Origin: Bacteroidota bacterium
Lineage (GTDB): Bacteria; Bacteroidota; Bacteroidia; Flavobacteriales; Flavobacteriaceae
Length of the DNA: 64,000 nt
Assembly (NCBI GenBank): GCA_018267095.1
Contig: JAFDZC010000006.1
Coordinates: forward strand, 248,001-312,000
Direction: 5' to 3'
Positions 19,739-26,249 of this stretch are shown in pieces (the stretch's first letter is position 1; every line of letters begins with the position of its first letter). Made by a program: the position numbers and the translations under genes. The notes below the pieces were generated by a model that was given only the letters and a program-made list of their open reading frames with translations, made no database searches and had not been told where the DNA came from.

Positions 19739-20242
19739 CCTGAATCCGTCAATTTCATTTCGGAGCGATAATAAAGCTCCGTGAATTCGCTTTTCGACTG
19801 CTTTTACAGTAATCTCAAGCATTTCGGCAATTTCAGCGTATTTTTTTCCTTCTATGCGATGTAATAAAAAAGCGGTTCTCTGTGCTTCGGTTAAATTCTC
19901 TATGGCTTTTTCAAGTTTTATCTTGAATTGTTCTTCTTCCATTAAATAAGCCGGATCAACATCTGTACTTTCTTGAGCACCTACATTTTTTGCGTGCTTC
20001 AAAACCACTTTTTGATGCGCAATCTGATTTAGCGATGCATTGTTGGCCACAGTGTACAAAAATGACTTGGCTTTTTCTTCGGGAATATCGGCGCATTTTT
20101 CCCACAACTTGATAAAGGCATCTTGGGTCATATCGTTGGCCATTTCTTCGTTCCCATATTTAAAAAACAAGTAGTTGCGCAAACTTTTGGCTTGTGATTT
20201 AAAAAAACTTGAAAATATGTTTTCGTTGCAAATGCCTGCCAT
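19736..20242 (-). CDS. ECF RNA polymerase sigma factor (FecI-like, Bacteroidota type)
   Basis: 168 residues. Region 2 is at about 20-85 (LRNYLFFKYGNEEMANDMTQDAFIKLWE, FLYTVANNASLNQIAHQK) and region 4 at about 110-165 (LTEAQRTAFLLHRIEGKKYAEIAEMLEI, VKAVEKRIHGALLSLR). No anti-sigma-like fusion is present. It heads the order sigma, fecR, TonB receptor. Its own upstream region (20243-20308) shows no TAnnTTTG box. The nearby TAGGG copy faces the other way, toward the divergent lipoprotein gene. It likely recognises the three-copy TAGGG/TGTTT promoter described here; that is inferred from position and spacing. Confidence 0.92.
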   Translation of the reverse strand: MAGICNENIFSSFFKSQAKSLRNYLFFKYGNEEMANDMTQDAFIKLWEKCADIPEEKAKSFLYTVANNASLNQIAHQKVVLKHAKNVGAQESTDVDPAYLMEEEQFKIKLEKAIENLTEAQRTAFLLHRIEGKKYAEIAEMLEITVKAVEKRIHGALLSLRNEIDGFR

Positions 20243-20308
20243 ATAAAGGCTTTGGAATGATGGATTACTTATTTGGTTGGTGAAATTAAAAAAAAATTAA
20301 TTTTTAGG

Positions 20309-20334
20309 TAGGGTTTTTTTAATGAAATTTGTTT
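20309..20334 (+). promoter_or_regulatory. Putative ECF-sigma promoter upstream of the divergent lipoprotein gene (copy C)
   Basis: On the plus strand TAGGGTTTTTTT is followed, 21 nt after the T of TAGGG, by TGTTT. That is the same offset as in the copies before fecR and the Rieske gene. The lipoprotein ATG is 29 nt after TGTTT. A weak -7-like GAAATTTG overlaps it, so housekeeping transcription is also possible. Confidence 0.55.
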
Positions 20335-20362
20335 TTTTTATGTCACCAAAGCATAATGAAGC

Positions 20363-21400
20363 ATGAAAAAACTTCTGTTTATATTTTCCGCTATCTTTTT
20401 TTTAAGCCTGACTTCTTGTCAAGAAGAAGAAGATGTGCAAAATATTGACACTTCTCAGAGTTTAACTAAAGACGCTCCGTTGTCGGTGTTGATCAGAAGA
20501 GTACTTCAGTATCCGACAAATTATGACAATGTTCTTGACGGAACGGCATCTTTTTCGGTAGTCTTGCCAGTTTACATAACTTTGAACAATCAGTCTATTC
20601 ACGTTGTAGACAGCGAAGATTTGGCTTATGTGAAATCTGTAAAAAACATGAGCAATACGGACAATGATATCGTATATTTTACTTTTCCGATTACACTAAA
20701 AAAACCTGATTATTCTGAAATAGTCATTCAATCACAACAACAATACGATGAATATTTAACGTCTTGTGGTTCTGATAGTAACTTTCACGAAATCAGTTGT
20801 GTTGGTTTTAAATATCCCATACAATTAAAACTTTACAATACTAGTACGCAGGCAGCCTACACTAAAAAAGTTTACGGAAATGCTGAGTTTTATAATTTTT
20901 CTTCTTCGTTGAAATCAGATGAATTATACAGTTTTGCTTATCCGGTTGAAATGCAAAAACCCGATGGAGCATATAATTCGCTGATAAAAAATATAGATAT
21001 CGAGTCTTTCATCAATAATTATATTGGCACTTGTGAAGCTGAATCTAACCAGTCAACAATTTCGGATGTTGTTGTGCAAGGAACCTGGATGGTTTCGCTC
21101 TTTATGGATGAAGGCCATGACGAAACCTATGAATTCAACGGTTATACGTTTGTTTTTAACCAAAACGGCTCGCTTGTAGCTACAAAAAACAGTGTAAATA
21201 CTAATGGTGATTGGGAATCTTATCCGCATGATGGAAATACAAAATTCGAAATTGATTTTCCTGGCGGCGGCGGAAATGGAGCACTTCATTACCTTGAAGA
21301 AGACTGGATTGTTTTGGAATACAACACAAGTTTGATTAAGTTGTCTCATCAAAATGGTGGTGGAGGCGAAAGTCATCTAATCACACTAACCAAAATATAG
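20363..21400 (+). CDS. Lipoprotein of unknown function, divergent from the ECF sigma gene
   Basis: 345 residues with a lipoprotein signal peptide (MKKLLFIFSAIFFLSLTSC; the Cys is the lipidation site). Two similar beta-rich segments are visible: VLPVYITLNNQSI...YVKSVKNM and YPVEMQKPDG..., each with VTFPITLKKP-like or YPIQLKL-like strands and a following YDEYLTSCG or INNYIGTC motif. They look like an internal duplication with one Cys each. The last 100 residues resemble a lipocalin-like or single-domain beta module (VVQGTWMVSLFMDEGHDET, FVFNQNGSLVATKN, NGDWES). I do not recognise a named family with confidence. It sits beside the sigma gene and likely belongs to its regulon. Confidence 0.8.
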   Translation: MKKLLFIFSAIFFLSLTSCQEEEDVQNIDTSQSLTKDAPLSVLIRRVLQYPTNYDNVLDGTASFSVVLPVYITLNNQSIHVVDSEDLAYVKSVKNMSNTDNDIVYFTFPITLKKPDYSEIVIQSQQQYDEYLTSCGSDSNFHEISCVGFKYPIQLKLYNTSTQAAYTKKVYGNAEFYNFSSSLKSDELYSFAYPVEMQKPDGAYNSLIKNIDIESFINNYIGTCEAESNQSTISDVVVQGTWMVSLFMDEGHDETYEFNGYTFVFNQNGSLVATKNSVNTNGDWESYPHDGNTKFEIDFPGGGGNGALHYLEEDWIVLEYNTSLIKLSHQNGGGGESHLITLTKI

Positions 21401-21425
21401 CAATACAATCAATCCAAACTCATCT

Positions 21426-21623
21426 ATGAAAAAACTAAAATTAATCGTCTTATTGGTTGGCGTTTTTATGGTCTATATAGCAGCAGTTTGCAGTTTTGAT
21501 GTTAGTAGTCTGTTGCCATCCACAATTCAGGTAGTAAATAAATCGGTTACCGGTAAAGGCGCGTTCATTAACACTAGTGGTGAAGACGGGAGCGTGGATT
21601 ACTTATCTTTTGAAAAAATCTAA
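21426..21623 (+). CDS. Small exported or membrane protein, 65 residues
   Basis: ATG at 21426, 25 bp after the lipoprotein gene and before a strong terminator, so it is the second gene of that unit. MKKLKLIVLLVGVFMVYIAAVCSF is a strong signal peptide or membrane segment. The remaining 41 residues are polar (VNKSVTGKGAFINTSGEDGSVDYLSFEKI). No family is recognised. Its position and hydrophobic leader favour a real gene. Confidence 0.55.
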   Translation: MKKLKLIVLLVGVFMVYIAAVCSFDVSSLLPSTIQVVNKSVTGKGAFINTSGEDGSVDYLSFEKI

Positions 21624-21670
21624 ACCCAATTTTTTTCCTAAAAAACAAGTTTTTGCTCTCTTGTTTTTAT

Positions 21671-21698
21671 AAACCGGCCAATGGCTGGTTTTTTTTTG
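21671..21698 (+). terminator. Intrinsic terminator after the lipoprotein/65-residue unit
   Basis: Stem AACCGGCC/GGCTGGTT (one G-U pair), 3-nt loop, then a run of nine or more T. Confidence 0.85.
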
Positions 21699-22025
21699 AC
21701 TTGTTTAAAGGCCTTTTATGCAATTCTATATTTCCTAAACCCAGAACAACGAATAAAAGGAAATTGGGCTAGATCATTCAAATTAAACTCTTCCCTCATG
21801 GCATTTCTGCCAGAATTTAATTTCATCCTTAAACTAGATCAATAATCAAAGGATTTAGACAAAAGTAGTTAATCTCTTTTTTCTGCCAATAGGGGAAACC
21901 CTAATTAACATAAAAAAGTGTTTACACAGCTTTTAGCAATGTTATTTATCAAGCTGATTATTCATTAAATAACATCTTGGTAATATGTTGAATATTATTC
22001 TAGGGGCGAGGTTTAAAGCCATAAA
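21699..22025. other. Gene-free AT-rich intergenic stretch with a 10-bp inverted repeat
   Basis: No convincing open frame or RNA gene in 327 bp. A perfect inverted repeat ATGTTATTTA (21939-21948) / TAAATAACAT (21966-21975) with a 17-nt spacer is the only structure I see. It is not followed by a T-run. Confidence 0.5.
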
Positions 22026-22060
22026 AAAACCACCGGAAACCGAAGTATCCAAGTGGTTTT
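22026..22060 (-). terminator. Terminator of the Rieske-to-YceI operon
   Basis: Stem AAAACCAC/GTGGTTTT around a loop containing a smaller CGG/CCG pairing. On the minus strand it ends in a T-run, 24 bp after the yceI-like stop codon. Confidence 0.75.
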
Positions 22061-22083
22061 CAACTAAACAAACAAACTATCTT

Positions 22084-22626
22084 CTATTTCCCTTCCAACT
22101 CGAAATTCAATGCCACTTTGATGTTTTCGGCAAAGTTTTCTTTCACTAGGTTAGGAATTTCTACATTATAATCTTTTGCTTTTACGGTAAAGCTACTTGT
22201 CATATTTACCTTACCGGGAGCACTCTGAACCAAACTCACTTTGATCTTTACTTTCTTAGTAACACCGTGAATAGTCAAATCGCCTTCGGCATCATAACTG
22301 TTTTTGGTTTTGTCAATTTTATCTAAGTTTAAAATTTTTCCTTTAAAAGTAGCTTTCGGATACTTAGATGATTCCATGTAATTTTCATTGAAGTGTTCTT
22401 CCATAAGCGGAGACTTAAACTTGAACGATTTTACCAACGCCAACGTAGCTAAATCACCGGTGCTAGCATCTAAAATACAAGAAGCAGTTTTGTTGGTTGC
22501 AGCAATCTCAACCAAATTCGGCATGGATGCATCAAACTTGATTTCGCCATCGCGAGTCATCATTTTTTGCGCCATAATCGCCTCTCCAAACAAGAGTGAC
22601 AAAGCAATAATCAGTAGTTTTTTCAT
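22084..22626 (-). CDS. YceI-family periplasmic protein
   Basis: 180 residues with signal peptide MKKLLIIALSLLFGEAIMAQ. YceI-type motifs are present: ATSTGDLATLALVKSFKFKSPLMEEHFNENYMESSKYPKATF-like layout, then YDAEGDLTIHGVTKKVKIKV and a C-terminal FAENIKVALNFELEGK strand. The family is a lipocalin-like barrel that binds isoprenoids or other amphiphiles in the periplasm. It is the last gene of a seven-gene minus-strand operon, 12 bp after the cytochrome gene and before a terminator. The family is often next to cytochromes, which fits here. Confidence 0.88.
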   Translation of the reverse strand: MKKLLIIALSLLFGEAIMAQKMMTRDGEIKFDASMPNLVEIAATNKTASCILDASTGDLATLALVKSFKFKSPLMEEHFNENYMESSKYPKATFKGKILNLDKIDKTKNSYDAEGDLTIHGVTKKVKIKVSLVQSAPGKVNMTSSFTVKAKDYNVEIPNLVKENFAENIKVALNFELEGK

Positions 22627-22638
22627 GGTAGGTAGTTT

Positions 22639-22992
22639 TTAGTTTTCAGGATAACCTTGGGCTGCCCAATCTTGAATAATTTTAATTCGATATTGAGGCA
22701 TTTTACCTTCAGTTGGCATTACTGAGCCACAAGAAGCGTCGATTCTGCATAATAGCTCGGTTCCATCGCATGCATCTTTAACTTCTTGGTAGTTTTGCAA
22801 GAAAGGCTCCTGACCATAATCAGGGTTGTGACACTCAACACATTTATCGTTCATAATGCTCTTTACATTGGCATTATACGTTGGATTTTCAACTACACCA
22901 GCAACTTCTTCGTACGTATTTGATTCACACGAATAAAGAGCGACGCCAACACTGGCCAACAGAGTTAATAGGGCTAATTTGATCTTTTTCAT
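22639..22992 (-). CDS. Single-haem c-type cytochrome lipoprotein
   Basis: 117 residues. The N-terminal signal ends in a lipobox (VALYSC, Cys22). The haem motif CVECH is at 51-55, and a possible Met ligand lies in VMPTEGKMP at 92 or 98. Three further cysteines (DACDGTELLCRIDASC) could form disulphides. It is predicted to be anchored in the envelope and to carry electrons. It lies 2 bp upstream of the DUF5777-like barrel gene's stop on this strand, so it is clearly co-transcribed. It resembles the other cytochrome lipoprotein near 44.0 kb in layout (CxxCH, then MPxG). Confidence 0.9.
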   Translation of the reverse strand: MKKIKLALLTLLASVGVALYSCESNTYEEVAGVVENPTYNANVKSIMNDKCVECHNPDYGQEPFLQNYQEVKDACDGTELLCRIDASCGSVMPTEGKMPQYRIKIIQDWAAQGYPEN

Positions 22993-22994
22993 AA

Positions 22995-23867
22995 TTAAAA
23001 TACTCTATACATGTTAAATCCGAAGAAAATTCCTTTGTCATTCCATTTGCCAATGGCATTGGTAAAATAGGCTACATCATTCATGGCTTGTGAATTCGAG
23101 AACACTAACTGAAACACGTGTCCGCCTGTCTCAATGTCAAACCCGGCTGTGAGCGGATTTTGATAATATTTCGCATCGGGTTCGTTGAATCTGTGGGCAT
23201 ATTCCAAGTTAAAACTGATGCGTTTAGACAATTTACATCTACCGCCTCCAGCCAACAAAAATTGATTTGTTTTTTCTGTTCCAGGTTGTGCATCATACAA
23301 GTTTTTGTGTACCAAAACCGGAGCAATTTCAAATGAAAGCGACTCGTTGAATTTTCTTGAAATCAACAACTGCGAAGTATAAGCCAAACGGTTGTTGTCT
23401 TTAAATTTAGGATATTCTTCTTTATCAAATTTTGACGAATTGATTTCAGCTGTGTTATAGCCTACAATAGTTACCGGAAATCCGTCTACTTTTTGGCTCA
23501 CCAATAAATATTTGCCCGATAATTCAAAGGTTTTATTAAAAGTGTGTCTTGAAACACCTAATGATAGCCAATTGGTTGGAGCGTAAATTCCACCGATTCT
23601 GGTCAATGCATTATCTAAACCAAAAAAGTTATTGATACCTTCGGTCAAATCACCAAAACGGTGGGTAACCAAAAAATACCATTCGCCTTTTACAGGCAAT
23701 TTGGTTGATTGCATATTACAAATTTGCAAACCTTTGAAGGCTGCCATTTCGACTTCTTTTTTAGTCGGCTTAACGCTGTCAAGCTGGCTCAATAAGTCGT
23801 CTTGAGCGTGAAGCTGCATACTTAAGAAAAGCGCGCTTCCGAGTGCTAAAAAGCTTTTAAATTTCAT
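22995..23867 (-). CDS. Outer-membrane beta-barrel protein, DUF5777-like
   Basis: 290 residues from the inner ATG at 23867 (MKFKSFLALGSALFLSMQLHAQ signal). The upstream in-frame ATG would overlap the previous gene and spoil the signal. Features include FKGLQICNMQSTKLPVKGEWYFLVTHRFGDLTEGINNFFGLDNA, alternating amphipathic strands (SLGVSRHTFNKTFELSGKYLL), and a terminal ...FFGFNMYRVF ending in an aromatic, as in outer-membrane barrels. The pattern matches the DUF5777 family that co-occurs with Rieske, cytochrome and YceI genes in Bacteroidota. Its substrate or role is unknown. Confidence 0.8.
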   Translation of the reverse strand: MKFKSFLALGSALFLSMQLHAQDDLLSQLDSVKPTKKEVEMAAFKGLQICNMQSTKLPVKGEWYFLVTHRFGDLTEGINNFFGLDNALTRIGGIYAPTNWLSLGVSRHTFNKTFELSGKYLLVSQKVDGFPVTIVGYNTAEINSSKFDKEEYPKFKDNNRLAYTSQLLISRKFNESLSFEIAPVLVHKNLYDAQPGTEKTNQFLLAGGGRCKLSKRISFNLEYAHRFNEPDAKYYQNPLTAGFDIETGGHVFQLVFSNSQAMNDVAYFTNAIGKWNDKGIFFGFNMYRVF

Positions 23868-23881
23868 TCTCAATGACTCTT

Positions 23882-24268
23882 TTAAATGGATAAACACTGG
23901 TCTAATTTAATCTCGCCCATAAAGTCGTCAAAACCTACCACACGACCTTTCATAATAATCGATTGGTTGAGTTTGATTTTGCTGTCAGGCTGCTGTAGCA
24001 AACATACAACGCTGTTGTCAATAATCACTTGATTGGCGTGAACTTCGGTGACTTTGCCAGTAACAACAACGGCTTTTTCAAGATATTTCTTGTTGGCGCG
24101 TTCAGAATTTGTGGCAAATTCTTGTGTGATGTCTTTGGCGTTCACTGTGTAGGTAGCATCTTCAGAAGCCAAATTGCGAGCTCCTCCGTGCATTACATAC
24201 CAATAAACCCCAATTGCAATCACAATTGCTATAATTAACGCTAAACCGATGATGCGAGATTTTTTCAT
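23882..24268 (-). CDS. Membrane-anchored OB-fold (tRNA_anti-like) protein
   Basis: 128 residues. One N-terminal membrane anchor (IIGLALIIAIVIAIGVYWYVM), then a small OB-fold domain (YLEKAVVVTGKVTEVHANQVIID, SVVCLLQQPDSKIKLNQSIIMKGRVVGFDDFMGEIKLDQCLSI). Domains of this type occur in envelope proteins and need not bind nucleic acid. Two cysteines (CLLQ and QCLSI) may pair. It sits 14 bp before the DUF5777 gene, so they are co-transcribed. Function unknown; the operon suggests a part in envelope redox or assembly of its partners. Confidence 0.8.
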   Translation of the reverse strand: MKKSRIIGLALIIAIVIAIGVYWYVMHGGARNLASEDATYTVNAKDITQEFATNSERANKKYLEKAVVVTGKVTEVHANQVIIDNSVVCLLQQPDSKIKLNQSIIMKGRVVGFDDFMGEIKLDQCLSI

Positions 24269-24286
24269 GATGTTAAATTTAAAAAA

Positions 24287-25046
24287 TTAGTTGCGTATAA
24301 TTTTCTTCACAGTGCTATCAGTGTCATTTGAGATTTCCATAAAATACAGACCGCGAGTCAAATCAGTCAAGTCAACCGAAGGATTGTTGACTGTCAAGTG
24401 TGCTAATTTCGCGAATTAATTTGGCGTTGGCATCAAATACACGAATTGTTTTGATGTCTACCATATCATTTTTGCTGATGTTGAAAACACCGGTTGAAGG
24501 ATTTGGTGTTACCGCAATGTCTTTCAATTGGAAAGTTTCATTGGCTAATACATCGGCAAAAGTCAAAGTTTTGGTTCCAAAAGTTGAGTGCTCGGCGGTT
24601 ACAGTCGTTGATGGTCCAACACCCCATACAATACCTAATGAAGTCATTGCATAAGTAAACGTATAATCTTTAGCATCACCAGTGCTAAATGGACGTGTCA
24701 TAACTACAGTTCTAGTGGTTCCTGATACAGTGTTACTAACCAATGTGAGGTTGTTGGTAGTATCTGTGGTTGGAGCTACGTGACCTGAACTCGTGAAGTA
24801 TTGGTCTAATAAAGTGGTTCCAAAAGTAATCACATCTTTGTTAACAGACATCGATGAAGTATTCAAACCAATCGAGAACCACTTGGTTGATGGCCCTATT
24901 AAAGTAATCGTAGCTGTTGAAGTGGCTTGATTCAAATTGATTTTTACTTTCATACTACCGATGGTCGTGAGGGCAGTTTCTCTTTGCTGGGCAAATGTGA
25001 CTTGCATGGTAGCCAAGAGAGCAATTAATAGGCTAGCTTTTTTCAT
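24287..25046 (-). CDS. DOMON-like T9SS-sorted protein, reading frame broken near its C-terminus
   Basis: As sequenced, the frame ends at 24372 with 224 residues. It begins with a signal peptide (LLIALLATMQVTFAQ) and a DOMON-like domain (KVKINLNQATSTATITLIGPSTKWFSIGLNTSSM, TRPFSTGDAKDYTFTYAM), a family that often binds haem or sugar. The sorting domain starts normally (AVTPNPSTGVFNISK, IRVFDANAKLIREISTL). One base at 24395 then breaks the frame. Skipping it gives 35 more residues ending at 24287: T-V-N-N-P-S-V-D-L-T-D-L-T, RGLYFMEIS and STVKKIIRN. That is exactly the missing half of a type A sorting domain. Either a sequencing error or a mutation that removes T9SS export. Confidence 0.85.
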
Positions 25047-25077
25047 GTTTTAAAATAATTTAGGTTAATCTTTGTTT

Positions 25078-25599
25078 TTATTGATCTAGTAAAATAATGA
25101 GTTTCGTGTTTTTGTTGAAGTTGGCATAATCCAAAGCTTTTCTGCCGTCTTCATCTTGAATGTTTTTGTCTGCTCCGGCTTTGATTAATGCTTCGGCGAT
25201 TTCTTCTTTATTAAAAAATACGGCGTAAATGAGCGCTGTTTTGTTTCCTTCACCTTTTTGATTTAAATCGGCTTTCACCGAAATGAGTTTGTTGACAATA
25301 ATTAAATCACCCGACATCACCGCCGCCATCAGTGCAGTTCCGCGTCCTGAATTGTAATTCACATTGTTTACCTTTTCGGCCAAAAAATTGGCTACTGCAA
25401 CATTCCCTCTGTAGCAGGCCAAAATCAGTGGAGTTGAATTGCGTTCATCCACCGTATTGATGGCCTGAGGGTTCTTTTTGTAGGCAGCTTCGATTTGTTC
25501 TAAAGTACCTTTTCTGGCAATGTCAAAGACACTCATTTCTTGGGCAATCCCAGAAAAAGTCAAGAGCAAAAGGGTGTATGTGGTGAGTAAAAATTTCAT
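25078..25599 (-). CDS. Exported ankyrin-repeat protein
   Basis: 173 residues with signal peptide MKFLLTTYTLLLLTFSGIAQ. About four ankyrin repeats: FDIARKGTLEQIEAAYKKNPQAIN, NSTPLILACYRGNVAVANFLAEK, GTALMAAVMSGDLIIVNKLISVKADLN, and KTALIYAVFFNKEEIAEALIKAGADKNIQDEDGRKALDYA. Such short periplasmic ankyrin proteins sometimes accompany catalase or redox genes, where they protect or assemble the partner. It lies 11 bp after the Rieske gene and 31 bp before the DOMON-like gene, inside the same operon. Confidence 0.9.
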   Translation of the reverse strand: MKFLLTTYTLLLLTFSGIAQEMSVFDIARKGTLEQIEAAYKKNPQAINTVDERNSTPLILACYRGNVAVANFLAEKVNNVNYNSGRGTALMAAVMSGDLIIVNKLISVKADLNQKGEGNKTALIYAVFFNKEEIAEALIKAGADKNIQDEDGRKALDYANFNKNTKLIILLDQ

Positions 25600-25610
25600 T
25601 TCTATTATAT

Positions 25611-26039
25611 TTAAGAGTAAACCCTCAAAGTATTTCCGTTTAATTCAGTGTTATAACTGGTCAGATTTCTGGTTGCAGGTCCTTGGGTTACGTGCCCAGT
25701 ATTGCTAAAATTGGCTCCATGGTTCGGGCAGTGAAAATCATTGCTGGTAGAGCGATATTTTACGTTGGTTCCCGCATGGGTGCAAGATGCTGAAACCGCC
25801 AAAAAATCTCCGGCTAAGGTTCGAGCAACCACAATTCCCTTGGTAGTTAAATAACCGCCATTGCTAGCCAATGCTCCGGTGCTGATGTCCAAAGTAAAAT
25901 TTACATTGGTGGGTGCCGGTGAAACGCTGCCATCATCATCATCTTTTTCACAACCGGCTGCCAATCCGCCAATACAAGCCGGAACTAAAATGGCTGCTGC
26001 GCCAAAACCTACACGTTCAAAGAATTCTTTTCTAGTCAT
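25611..26039 (-). CDS. Rieske [2Fe-2S] lipoprotein-like protein, first gene of the redox operon
   Basis: 142 residues from the ATG at 26039. The in-frame ATG at 26069 lies 3 nt from the predicted promoter element and would leave almost no leader, so it is rejected. MTRKEFFERVGFGAAAILVPACIGG is a Tat-like or long signal, and AAGC (Cys30) could be lipidated. The Rieske cluster ligands are Cys86 and His88 (CTHAG) and Cys104 and His107 (CPNHG). With no cytochrome b nearby, it is probably a soluble or anchored electron carrier. A conserved ECF-like promoter lies just upstream. Confidence 0.92.
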   Translation of the reverse strand: MTRKEFFERVGFGAAAILVPACIGGLAAGCEKDDDDGSVSPAPTNVNFTLDISTGALASNGGYLTTKGIVVARTLAGDFLAVSASCTHAGTNVKYRSTSNDFHCPNHGANFSNTGHVTQGPATRNLTSYNTELNGNTLRVYS

Positions 26040-26071
26040 AATCTTGGGGCATTTTGTGTTGTTTGGCATTA

Positions 26072-26097
26072 AAACACGGGCTGTTTAAAAAACCCTA
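26072..26097 (-). promoter_or_regulatory. Putative ECF-sigma promoter upstream of the Rieske operon (copy A)
   Basis: On the minus strand it reads TAGGGTTTTTTAAACAG, then CCCG, then TGTTT, 33 nt before the ATG. The first 17 nt are identical to the copy before fecR. The bases next to the start codon are also alike in the two (AATGCCC(C/T)AA(G/C)ATTATG), which suggests recent common origin. Confidence 0.65.
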
Positions 26098-26216
26098 CTA
26101 TCCTTACATTTTTTTTCTAATTTTTATTGTCTCTAAATAATCGATGATGGGTTTGCAGAAGAAAACTTTCCGGATATTTTTTCTGCGCTCATTCTACAAC
26201 TTCAAAAGCAAATACT

Positions 26217-26224
26217 TAAATTTG
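26217..26224 (+). promoter_or_regulatory. -7 box TAAATTTG for ffh
   Basis: An exact TAnnTTTG match 25 nt before the ffh ATG. The 110 bp between the Rieske promoter and this box show no gene. Confidence 0.55.
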
Positions 26225-26249
26225 CGCTTCATTTTGAAAGCTCACTACT

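Noticed and set aside
24372-24400. Programmed frameshift in the DOMON-like gene
   Set aside because: I see no slippery heptamer and no downstream pseudoknot. A plain single-base error or mutation is simpler.
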